Position numbers and translations under genes: made by a program. Of a stretch of DNA of 24,212 nt, positions 1 to 7,891 are shown piece by piece (positions within the stretch are counted from its first letter, which is position 1; the number at the start of each line of letters is the position of its first letter). This DNA is from Chara braunii. Its lineage: Eukaryota > Streptophyta > Charophyceae > Charales > Characeae. The stretch is taken from the NCBI GenBank assembly GCA_003427395.1, contig BFEA01000286.1, positions 7,782 to 31,993 on the forward strand. The letters are read 5' to 3'. The notes beneath the pieces were generated by a model. That model saw nothing but the letters and a program-made list of their open reading frames with translations. It made no database searches and had not been told where the DNA came from.

Positions 1-638
1 TATAAACAGGGCCTTAGGGTCCTGACTACTCCTATTCTGGGATTTCATTTCAATTATCCCAGAAATTTTCGAACCGATTTCTTTTTTAGCGCTGGGGCTC
101 GGACCGCCTGGAATGCTGCCCGCCTTCATGCCCGGCCATGCATCCCTGCCCAGGCATGTTTCCAGGTACCACTCCATTATTTAATTGATTTCAGGAAAAA
201 AAAAATTATGAAATCAATTAAATATGTGGACCTGGCGCACCGATTTTCTGCCTTGGAAAATTCTAATGAAGATGTGGGTCGCCTGAGGCACGCCATTTCG
301 GTTATTTAATTGATTTTTTCAGGAAATTTTGAAATTTCCCTCTGCCAAGGAGATTCCCTTGTGGCCGTCAAAAGAACAAGGAGATGGAGTGGGAGATGAG
401 AGAATCTTCTTCGTGTTTTTTTTTTCCTTTTTTTTTATTTTTATTTTTTTTGGGGGGGGGGTTGGGGGAATCTTCGGTCTTTTATTCTTCTTCTCTTCCT
501 TTTATAAAATTTATTTATTTAAATTTTAAAGCCAGGGTGTTGTAGAGGCAAAGGACTAGACCCATGGTGATCGCTGGCAGTGGCAGCCGACCGACGGTTG
601 TAACCATCGCAATGTAGAAAGAAGACGTGCAGGTATGA
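1..638. other. Intergenic, AT-rich, low complexity
   Basis: I see no supportable gene here. The stretch holds a T/G-rich low-complexity run around 413-480 and a hairpin-like sequence near 38-63. A short motif (TTATTTAATTGATTT followed by TCAGGAAA) occurs near 177 and again near 303. The only open frames are short and encode homopolymeric peptides. Confidence 0.6.
179..223. repeat. 14-bp perfect inverted repeat
   Basis: ATTTAATTGATTTC at 179-192 is exactly complementary to the sequence at 210-223, separated by an A-rich loop. The left arm recurs with a small change near 304. This may be a remnant of a foldback element; nothing more can be inferred. Confidence 0.6.
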
Positions 639-790
639 GGGATGGGTCGGGCTACGCTGATGTGCAATACGAAGGCAACGCTGAAGGGACCGAGCAGGCT
701 GGTCTACCCGCCGGATGCGGGATGGGCCGGGCTACGCTGAAGTGCAATACGAAGGCGACGCTGAAGGGACCGAGCAGGCTGTTCTACCCT
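639..790. repeat. Tandem duplication, 80-bp period
   Basis: A segment beginning GGGATGGGTCGGGCTACG at 639 is repeated with a few substitutions from 719. The copies stay aligned over about 70 bases. The period is not a multiple of three and the two copies are read in different frames by the only ORF crossing them, so this is a DNA repeat and not a protein repeat. Confidence 0.8.
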
Positions 791-818
791 TGTGGCCCCT
801 CCTCTGTAGCCCTGAAAA

Positions 819-912
819 CCACGGCTCAGAATATTAAACTGATCTTGAATAGATACACTGCACTTAATCTTACTTAGCCAAAAAAAGGCTAAAGAAAGGT
901 CGACAAAGGTAT
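819..912 (-). ncRNA. U2 snRNA-like sequence, diverged (probable pseudogene)
   Basis: Read on the minus strand, the sequence follows the 5' half of U2 snRNA in order: ATACCTTT, a GGCCTTTTGGCTAAG-like block, a GATCAAGTGTAGTATCTG-like block that includes the branch-point recognition region, then ATCAGTTTAATAT and CTGA with CGTGG. It differs at several positions. The branch-point pairing block reads GTGCAGTGTA instead of GTGTAGTA, and there is extra sequence before the GGCTAAG block plus a TAAG insertion after it. The 3' half of U2 (Sm site, stem-loops III and IV) is not recognisable. No plant-type snRNA promoter is evident upstream, so a pseudogene or U2-derived repeat is more likely than a working gene. 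Confidence 0.6.
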
Positions 913-1236
913 ATAAATGATGATGACGATGTTATGCATGACTTTGCGGGGGGAATAGGGAACTTCAAAAGGACTAGTGCTCCCAGCCTCCCGCGAATGG
1001 ACATGGAGACAGGACCATAAGGGCCTGATTTATTATTAAAATTTAAAATATTATGGTCCTGATTTATTATTAAAATATATATGCCTGCCTCAGGGTATCA
1101 GTTGTCGGGCAGTCGTTGATGCTCAACCACAGCCGGGGTTAAGGTGGATTATCACTTTACAGTGTAATCAGTTAGGGGATTCTGCTACAGACTGTTGAGG
1201 GTTCATCCTCTACTGATTGATGAATCGGTTGGTGAA
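913..1236. other. Intergenic, no gene seen
   Basis: The sequence is mixed. It includes a short imperfect duplication of an AT-rich motif (TGATTTATTATTAAAAT, near 1026 and 1059) and no open frame of interest. Confidence 0.5.
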
Positions 1237-1406
1237 ACTCCGACGAAACAGTTTTGTCACAGCCCCTCGTTTGTTGTCCTCTTCTCACTCCCTCTCTGCC
1301 TACAGTTTACCGGGCAGCTGTATACTCCGACGAAACAGTTTGTCACAGCCCCTCATTTGTTGTCCTCTTCGCTCTCTCTGCCTACGGTTTACCGGGTAGT
1401 TCTGTT
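1237..1406. repeat. Tandem duplication, about 87-bp period
   Basis: The block starting ACTCCGACGAAACAG at 1237 recurs at 1324. Both copies continue through a pyrimidine-rich centre to a shared GTTTACCGGG end, with small indels in the CT-rich centre. Confidence 0.8.
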
Positions 1407-1737
1407 TGTGACGATATATGTATATATATATATACATCGGGCAGCTGTGTTTGACTATATATACGTGCTGGTGACTAGGTGCACGGCACTGGCGAGCTCA
1501 TCATGGTGGCACGTTCAAAAAATAAAAATCACAGAATTCAGAAAAGAGTACGAGTGGTGTGAAAGATAAAAAAATAAATATTAATAGTAATAATAATAGA
1601 AAATGTTGTATAATAGAAAATGTTGTAAATCATACAGTAAATGACTGTAAATCATTATTTCAAATTTCAAGCAATGTGTATTTGGTGAATTTATACAAGA
1701 ATTTTTTTTTTTTTGGGTGAGGGGGTGGCCACGTTTC
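1407..1737. other. Intergenic, AT-rich, TA-repeat tracts
   Basis: The stretch contains TA-rich tracts around 1412-1434 and 1452-1463. AT-rich DNA from 1565 to 1700 has a short repeated GAAAATGTTGTA motif. A 13-T run lies at 1702-1714 and forms the A-tail of the U6-like sequence on the other strand. No gene is supported. Confidence 0.5.
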
Positions 1738-1834
1738 TTGATTTATGATTTATCATTTATGTGTTATCCCTGCGCAGGGGCCTTGCTAATCTTCTGTGTA
1801 TCATTTCCATTTTTTCATGGATCTGCCGACGGAC
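1738..1834 (-). ncRNA. U6 snRNA-like sequence, probable A-tailed retropseudogene
   Basis: On the minus strand the sequence follows U6 snRNA: a TCC-TCGG 5' remnant, ATCC, AAAATGGAA, a GATAC-AGAAGATTAGC block, GGCCCCTGCGCA, GGAT-ACAC, AAATC and AAGAAA. Identity is high across the central catalytic region and lower at both ends. The invariant ACAGAGA box reads ACACAGA, a substitution expected to be disabling. A real U6 gene ends in a T run; this copy instead continues into a C-rich stretch and then 13 A residues (plus-strand T run at 1702-1714), the mark of LINE-type retroposition. No clear target-site duplication was found. Confidence 0.72.
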
Positions 1835-2141
1835 GATTTTTTTTTTTCAAAGTTAATTTTTAAATTATTTTTTATTTATTCACATTTTTCAAGTTTTTGG
1901 TGTGCTGCACCTTCTCATTGGTGTTCCGCAGAGTCTACACAGCGCACCACGTGGGTGCTGCTACGATGTTTCCAAATACCAGTACTGAAATTGTTAAATG
2001 GATTGGCTATTTTAAGATTGGAACCAGTTGGGCCCAAGCGAAGGAGACTGGGATGTTCGTCGTGGCCCAAAGCTGGATGAAAGAACGGTGTACATGGAGC
2101 ACCATACGGTCACAAACTGTATAACATCAGGCCATCCATCA

Positions 2142-2182
2142 CCAGCAGGTGGTGGTCCCCACCAATAGATGGAGCGGCCCGC
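2142..2182. repeat. Dispersed 40-bp repeat, copy 1
   Basis: The core CCCACCAATAGATGGAGC is flanked by CCAGCAGGTG on one side. Related copies lie at 17124-17163 (same strand) and 14054-14095 (opposite strand). Read on the minus strand this copy would encode SIYWWGPPPAGDG. See the hunt section. Confidence 0.7.
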
Positions 2183-2189
2183 TGACAAA

Positions 2190-2212
2190 GCCTCAATCCC
2201 GGTGATTGAGGC
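2190..2212. repeat. 9-bp perfect hairpin
   Basis: GCCTCAATC at 2190-2198 is complementary to 2204-2212 with a five-base loop. It lies just outside dispersed repeat copy 1. No terminator role is inferred in a eukaryotic context. Confidence 0.6.
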
Positions 2213-2682
2213 CTTGCACAAAAGGATGGCCCGACACGGGACGCATAGAAATTGTGCATTCTCAATACTGCTTCGCAGTCCTTCGTTTTAAGATAAGGGC
2301 CAACCGGACACGAACCCGACCAGATCGTACAGTACAGACCCCCCCAAAAAAAACGGCTGCACTGATGAATAGAAAATTGCATCCAGTGTATTGTAAAGTA
2401 GCGAACAGTTATCGTCATGGGGTGGTGGCCATGTCTATATCTATAGAAGACACCTAAAGATATCGCTATTGCTATAACAACTATGGGGAGCTGTTCATTC
2501 CGGATCTTACTGCGAACTCTGGCATTTTGAGATTGGGACCAACGGGGACCGGGATGGAAAGTGGTGGATTGTACGTGTGCCAACTCAAAAAACAGACCAC
2601 CCTAAACCAAATCAATTTGCACCTGCTGTGCCATGCCGTAGCAAGCATTTGCATTTGTCCTGTGCAACCTGAACCATGATTG

Positions 2683-2686
<4 letters not shown>

Positions 2687-2744
<58 letters not shown>

Positions 2745-2745
2745 N

Positions 2746-2834
<89 letters not shown>
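2687..2834. repeat. (CT)n microsatellite with one N
   Basis: There are about 74 uninterrupted CT dinucleotides except for a single N at 2745. The N probably marks an assembly join or unresolved length, so the true array length is uncertain. Open frames across it are Ser-Leu or Arg-Glu dipeptide artefacts. Confidence 0.97.
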
Positions 2835-2836
<2 letters not shown>

Positions 2837-3604
2837 ATTGGGGGCCTGCGGCCGATGTATGCTCCAAAGTACTCGTCGGTTCGAGTATGCAAGTGCTGTG
2901 GCTCTTATGTAGAGGAAACTAAGGTTAAAGTTCCGCGAAACAGTTTTGTTTCTGCTCATCTGAGTGGAAAAGCGGTGGTTGTGGTGATGATGGACTTCAA
3001 CACACACACAAGCTATCCGATTCGCTTCAGCACTCTTTACTGCATGGAAGGTGGTAATGTTTTTTTTTAAAGGCAAATCTGTAGGTGTCCTGAGTGAAAT
3101 AAAAAAAAAACATTATCACCTTCCGCAAATTGGTTGTGAACTGCCCAGCCATTAAAAAAAACATCATCAATCAGTATACACTTTTAGGCTGGTGTACAAG
3201 TGCAAGCATAGCACAGGGAGGGGGGAAGGAGAGGGAAAATGGGGGTGTTGGGGGTACATATTGAAATCGTACGGGTGGTGGGGCGGGATCCAAAAGCGGG
3301 GTGCAGAAAAAGTGCCTCAACGGCATGGCTGTAGAAGAGGTGGGCGGGGTAATAACAGTAGAAATAAAACGAGGCAGTATTGTAGTCGGAGGAATCGGGA
3401 AGAAAAGGGTTGGGGACAACCGACGGTTTGCGAGGTCACGAATCTTTGGTGAATTAAATTTGGAAAGTGGCATAAAGAAAAGGATTTCCATTTCCTTGGC
3501 TTCGGTTCCTTTCAGGATCTTGCAGGGAAGCGGTTCTGAAACTCCTGAAGCCGGTGAAGCGGCGAAAACCCTCAAAACCGAGAGGGTACACGGCAGAGAG
3601 CTCA
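2835..3604. other. Intergenic, no recognisable gene
   Basis: Overlapping open frames exist on both strands (for example 3301-3732 on plus and 3171-3605 on minus). Neither encodes a recognisable domain, and each is best explained by G/C-strand bias with few stops. A short CA tract lies near 3000 and A/T homopolymers near 3060-3170. Confidence 0.45.
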
Positions 3605-3926
3605 AATGGGTAACCGTTGCCCGTACCCGGCCGTACCCAACTGTAACCGCCTGGTTATGGGCGGGTATGGGTACCCTATCCGAAGGGGGAGTTGGGTATG
3701 GGCAGGCACAATCAAAAGGTGGTGGTTGTTAAGGGGGCACAATTGCCCTTTTTGGAGATAAAGGGTGGGTAGGCGCAGGTAGGGGTAGGGGTAAGAAAAA
3801 TAAAAACGGGTCTGGGCGGCTAGAAGAAAAAATAGACGGGTATGGGCCGGTACGGATGGCCAAAAAAAAAAAGGGGTGGGTATGGGCGGTAGAGGTTCCC
3901 ATCGGGTAACCGTGGTATACCCGATG
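3605..3926. repeat. Degenerate GGGTA-type G-rich repeat DNA
   Basis: The plus strand is dominated by short imperfect units such as GGGTATGGGC, GGGTAGGCGCAGG and GGTAGGGGTAGGGG. It ends in a 9-bp inverted repeat (CATCGGGTA at 3900-3908, complement at 3918-3926). A similar composition returns at 9992-10335. It could form G-quadruplexes. No coding function is supported. Confidence 0.65.
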
Positions 3927-4387
3927 TGAGTCGTGTAGCTTTGCAGGCTTTGTATTTTTGCTCAAGCGTAACACTTTTCTCATATTCGAAATCTCTTGCT
4001 TTCCCATATAGCAAACGTTTTTTCTCGCAAGGGTGAATTTTATATCTCTTCATTTTTTTATTTTTTTGAAAATTTCAGACTATTTTCATATGTGTGTAAC
4101 CCTGTGTATGTAACATTTATGTGTGTCGCATGCGTGTATGCGTGTGTGTGTGAGAGTGTGTGTGTGTGCGACAGACCGAGGGTTGTTGCATTTGCAGATG
4201 CTATACAGGTTGCATAGGCTGCTGTAGCACCAGATGCATCCATAGCAGCATCAGAGTGACCAGATGTAACAACTGTTGCTGTTGAGGCAGTAGCTGAAGC
4301 AGCTGCTGTATCTCGTAAAGAAAAGAAAAAAAAATAATATTAACAATAATAAAAATAACCACGTCAATCTTGTGACCGTCCAGGGGG
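3927..4387. other. Intergenic, TG tract and GCTG-rich DNA
   Basis: A TG-rich tract spans about 4090-4172. A GCTGCTG/GCAGCA-rich segment lies at 4215-4315, followed by an A-rich run. No gene is supported. Confidence 0.5.
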
Positions 4388-4513
4388 TTGGGGACAGTTG
4401 GGGGTTGTTAAGGACAATCAGGGATTAGGAGCGGTTAGGGACAGTTAGGGACAATTAGGGACAATTAGGGGCGGTTAGGGACAATTAGGGGCAGTTAGGG
4501 ACAGTAAGGGGCT
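4388..4513. repeat. Decameric TTAGGG-containing minisatellite
   Basis: Ten-base units of the form TTAGGGRCRR run in phase from about 4425 to 4513, with more degenerate units back to 4388. Each unit contains TTAGGG or a one-base variant, as in telomeric repeats, but the period is 10 rather than 6 or 7. The array directly abuts the downstream pseudo-LTR of the Penelope-like element, so it is the likely insertion target. Confidence 0.85.
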
Positions 4514-4985
4514 TATGTTACTGACACTCATTCATGTGAACACACAGTGATGTCGATGACAAGACCATGTGACACATGTATGGACGGACGCATGGTGGGA
4601 GAAAAGATAGATACAATCTGAGCACAGGTAGTGTGCCGTAAAAATAATAATCGTCGAAACAGACACACGGCAGCGCAACCCGACGCTGCGCTTTGGCCGG
4701 TTGCCAGCCGGCACTCTTCAGGGGTCATAACCTGGCACAGATGACATACTCAGACCGTCAACAGCTATTTATATATCTCCTACAGCCTATTGAAAAAACT
4801 GCGAGACTCTCCGAACCGGTACCATTTCCCGATGGTTCCAACTGCTGGTTCTAGATCCTTCTGTGAAAGTAAATGATGGAACTTGGGTCCTACTTGAAAA
4901 AGCTCAGTATTGTAGCCCCTTCCCGAAACTCGTGGAAAATTTGCAGCCCCTGGGCCCTGCACACGGCAGGCCTTGTCCGTTCATG
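4514..4985 (-). repeat. Downstream pseudo-LTR of the Penelope-like element
   Basis: It aligns with 9513-9991 over its whole length with scattered substitutions and a net difference of 7 bases, including a four-base indel near 4661. It starts at TATGTTACTGA and ends at CGTTCATG, and the RT stop codon (4986-4988) lies immediately outside it. It carries the same TATA-like sequence (4765-4775, minus strand) as the upstream copy. The hammerhead-like core here has lost the G of the GAAA box. Confidence 0.9.
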
Positions 4986-6500
4986 CTACAATTGCAGTTT
5001 CCATTTGGTAAGGCATTTGACCCAACATGCCCATAACCCGTTAAATCGATCCGAAAATCTCTGCAAAACGTTGTCGAAGTACCAATCCGGAAACTTTCTC
5101 AGACGAAGCTCGATCTTCAGAGTCAGGAGAAAACAGAGAACTCCACCCGGTAAACTGTTCATGGCGCGGGCACGATAAAGGAAAGAAGTGACCACCGCCA
5201 TTTTCTGCTGTTTGGAGGAATAGGAGATGAAGTCTTGCAACCCTTGAAAGATAATCCCGTCGTCCAGGATGAACCTTTCATTCTTGTTCATGGCAGCACA
5301 CAAGACTTGTGCTGGTTCGTGAAACACCTGTATAATGCAGCCCAAATAATCCCACACATTGCCGGTGCTGGTCTGTTCCAAAGTCAACCGATCATCGGAA
5401 TTTGCACTGAACCTGGTGATTCTATCTTCGGCCTCGATCCTGGAAATTAAAGAGCGTCTATTATGCCGTGAGAAAACAGACACATCATCGATCATTCTGA
5501 CTCCAGCAAACAAAGTCCTCTGTGATCCAAGGGACTGCAGGAAGCAAAACTTGTGAACGCATAACAAACATGCCATTGCCGGACTGAACGGTTTATCCAT
5601 AGGAATTCCTATCTTTTGCTGCAGCACAGTCTCCATGCACATAGTATAGGTATTATCTAAGTCATACGAAATCATGCCTAAGAGTTTAGAGAACTTCAAC
5701 TGGAACCATCCTCCATCTGACGCACTCCGAACTTTCAAACTCACCTCCTTACCTCTTTTTTTAATCCAAATGGTACTGCAGTCTTAACTCTTCGTAGAAA
5801 TGGACGATCCATTCTGCTGCCCGCACAATTGATGAATGCGGCAGATTCGGGAACATGTCTTTGACGTCAAAGCTGGAAATGACAGTTGACGGAAGATGGC
5901 CGAGTAAGTAGATCTCCGGTTGATTTGAGATTGAAATGATAGTTGGAGGGCAGGTACCATATCAGGTAGTTGATAGCTTTGGAGATGATCTCTTACTAAT
6001 TCTAGCTAGCGGGTTGGACCTAAAAGGGCAAATGGGTCGCCATCTAATAATATCCTTATGTTTTGGCATTGCATACGCCTTCCCTAATTGGCACTTATAA
6101 TTCCACGGAGCAATCTTTTGGTATTTGATGCTAAAGTATGTCTTCTTAATCCTACTGATAACCTCACTTTCCGTATTCCCAACCTGGACAAACCCATCAT
6201 TGCGTAAGAACAACTTCTCCAACCCTGCCCGATATACCACGGGGCATCAAACCAATGAGTCACCTGCATTATGATCTATAGCGCAAATTGCTAACCCCTC
6301 CAACTTCTCTTTCCATTCCTGAACCACCCTTACATAATCTTCCTCGTGAAATGCACATTCTTTTCTTCCAGTGAAACAAGACACTAACTCATGATCAAGA
6401 ATATCAAAGTGCACAGTATTTTTTTGGACCTCACACAGGGAAACGAATGACAGTCTGACGTAGGGACGGAATATTGACCGAAAGATTGGGATAGGGGATG
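4986..6500 (-). pseudogene. Penelope-type reverse transcriptase, multiply frameshifted
   Basis: The RT motifs appear in the right order but in alternating frames. RWRPICPF and NPLARIS lie near 6000-6050 (motif 1 region), NYLIWYLPSNYHFNLKSTGD near 5910-5985, and FDVKDMFPNLPH at about 5838-5871 with catalytic Asp at 5866-5868. GIPMDKPFSPAMACLLC lies near 5560-5610, the MIDDV catalytic box has its two Asp codons at 5484-5489, and YLGCII is near 5340. The protein ends in KWKLQL with TAG at 4986-4988. Shifts are needed near 6000, 5905 and 5775, and an in-frame TGA lies at 6247-6249 within SLV-stop-CPVVYRAG. The longest intact piece is 4986-5744. In functional relatives this is the polymerase for target-primed reverse transcription; here it cannot be made whole. 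Confidence 0.85.
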
Positions 6501-6962
6501 TTTTTAGAATTACGAAGAAGGGTGGGAAGATTGATGACCGTCGACGAGAACCGCATGGCAATATGTCCATCGGGAGTACGAGGCAGATTCAGAGAGGTTG
6601 AGCAAGAACAGACAAGAGTATTGGACTTGGCAAGTGATTTGTAGTTGTGCAGGTGGTCTCCGATAGATCTATTTTTCTGACACACAATTCTCAGCCTACG
6701 ACAGATGAGTTTCTGCAGGGGTTTTCTGACAGAAGAGGAATGGACACCGCGAATACAGATTTTCCGCAACTTGGGTTTCGACAATCTCCCATCATATGGG
6801 ATTCTCAAGACTGGTTTCGATCGGATGTCAAATTTGAACTTAGCTCTTAATACCCTTGCTAGTACATTCCTCAGAGTAGTCCGATTCTCCTTTTTGGAAA
6901 ACGACCTGATAGTACTATAAGAATCCAACAGATATTCAAAACTTTTGAGTGTAGAGAGTTTT
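6500..6962 (-). pseudogene. CxC linker between endonuclease and RT
   Basis: After a frameshift near 6950, the reading continues with KSFEYLLDSYSTIRSFSK. It runs through a basic region to LVCSCSTS, where the two cysteines are encoded at 6608-6610 and 6602-6604, followed shortly by RTPDGHIAMRF. A short domain with a CxC motif joining an N-terminal GIY-YIG to the RT is the published hallmark of the Naiad/Chlamys clade. The frame changes again near 6480 into the RT. In an undamaged element this segment and its neighbours would be a single protein. Confidence 0.72.
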
Positions 6963-7889
6963 TCGAGAGGACGGGTGAGAAAGTAAAGGGATTAGAGAAT
7001 GTTTCTTTTCTTTGAAGCGAGAGCAGAAATAAGAAATTTCCGCCACGTTCAGGGTATTACCGGACATCACCCATCCCCTGGCGTCTTTCAGCAAACTGGT
7101 ACCCTTCGTAGCCTTGATCACTGCCGATCCATATTTCCTACGTAACACTTTCCACTTGTCGCACAATATGTAACCGTGAGTGCAGTCTATCGAAAACAAT
7201 TTGACGTCACGATTATTGGCCTCGTCAAAAACTTTGATCGACGAAACTGAAGTCAACCCAAACGATGCTCGGAAACTGGCAAAATCTTTCGCGACGACTT
7301 CATTGGACTGTTGATACAACCTATCTCCGAATCTTTGCCTCTTACTCCGCTTTTTTTTGCCTGGTCGACATTTAGGATATCCGTTGCTTCTACTTCGTCC
7401 CCTACTATTCAAAAATGGGTTGCAAGTCCGAATGAAGAATTGCTCACACTCCAGCAGATCATTACCAGACAGATTCGCAATAGGTAAAGCTACATAGTTT
7501 TCTATACCATACCGTCGTAACTGTCGATACAATCTATGATTCCTAACCTCACTGTCCTTACCTTTGTACTGTGATCTTCTAACATGCTCCTTCCAACGCA
7601 CATGTAACGGACGAGAAGTGCATCCCACGTAAGTGTGCTTGGCCCATGGAGAGACGAGGATGTAAACAGAGGGTCTCGGGCAAAGATCAAAGTCGTAGTG
7701 GGAATTGGCAAGAGCAGAAACATAAGGTTCGAATTTCCTGGTCCAAGGAATAGCAGACGACAGAATCAGGAGCAAGACATAGCTACGGAACACAACATTG
7801 AGATTGGGATGGCATAGATTAGTGGTGACCTTTCTTAGTGTCTGAAACTCTGCGAGAAAAGAATAAATGGCACCGGTGCTCGGGGCCAA
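6936..7889 (-). CDS. ORF2 N-terminal part: GIY-YIG endonuclease
   Basis: This encodes the target-nicking endonuclease of the retroelement. Counting from 7889, the domain spans about residues 75-162. VYI is at 75-77 and TYVG at 86-89, giving the GIY and YIG strands. R98 and H102 lie in the LHVRWKEHVRR helix, the metal-binding Glu is E147 in LLECEQ, and CNPFLN closes the domain. No CCHH zinc motif is apparent, as expected for Chlamys-type enzymes. A Lys/Arg-rich segment (KKKRSKRQR) and a conserved-looking region rich in aromatic residues follow. The listed start is a TTG. The frame is open back to 7973 and overlaps ORF1 by 82 bases, with no ATG before the domain. The frame ends at a TGA (6936-6938), just after a probable frameshift into the linker and RT frame. 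Confidence 0.85.
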   Translation of the reverse strand: MAPSTGAIYSFLAEFQTLRKVTTNLCHPNLNVVFRSYVLLLILSSAIPWTRKFEPYVSALANSHYDFDLCPRPSVYILVSPWAKHTYVGCTSRPLHVRWKEHVRRSQYKGKDSEVRNHRLYRQLRRYGIENYVALPIANLSGNDLLECEQFFIRTCNPFLNSRGRSRSNGYPKCRPGKKKRSKRQRFGDRLYQQSNEVVAKDFASFRASFGLTSVSSIKVFDEANNRDVKLFSIDCTHGYILCDKWKVLRRKYGSAVIKATKGTSLLKDARGWVMSGNTLNVAEISYFCSRFKEKKHSLIPLLSHPSSRKTLYTQKF

Positions 7890-7891
7890 AT

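Larger units (their letters stand above)
1835..2686. other. Intergenic, no recognisable gene
   Basis: Several overlapping short frames exist on both strands, but none has a recognisable domain or convincing start. The stretch contains the dispersed 40-bp repeat at 2142-2182 and a 9-bp perfect hairpin at 2190-2212. Nothing else is supportable. Confidence 0.5.

Noticed and set aside
635-877. 80-codon plus frame across the 80-bp duplication
   Set aside because: The two repeat copies are read in different frames, so the frame is not conserved by coding constraint.
2190-2212. Hairpin as a bacterial-type terminator
   Set aside because: The context is eukaryotic and there is no following T run.
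2879-2892. GGTTCGAGT-like sequence as a tRNA B box
   Set aside because: No acceptor or anticodon stems can be drawn around it. Similar short matches near 7725 and 9131 failed the same test.
2602-3076. Long minus-strand frames with Arg-Glu dipeptide repeats
   Set aside because: They are translations of the CT microsatellite and contain an N; no gene is supported.
3301-3732. 143-codon plus frame
   Set aside because: No domain is recognised; a frame of equal length lies on the opposite strand, and its end runs into G-rich repeat DNA.
4528-4728. Open frame in the downstream pseudo-LTR as a gene
   Set aside because: It is the decayed counterpart of the pseudo-LTR leader frame seen at 9735 and leads nowhere in this copy.
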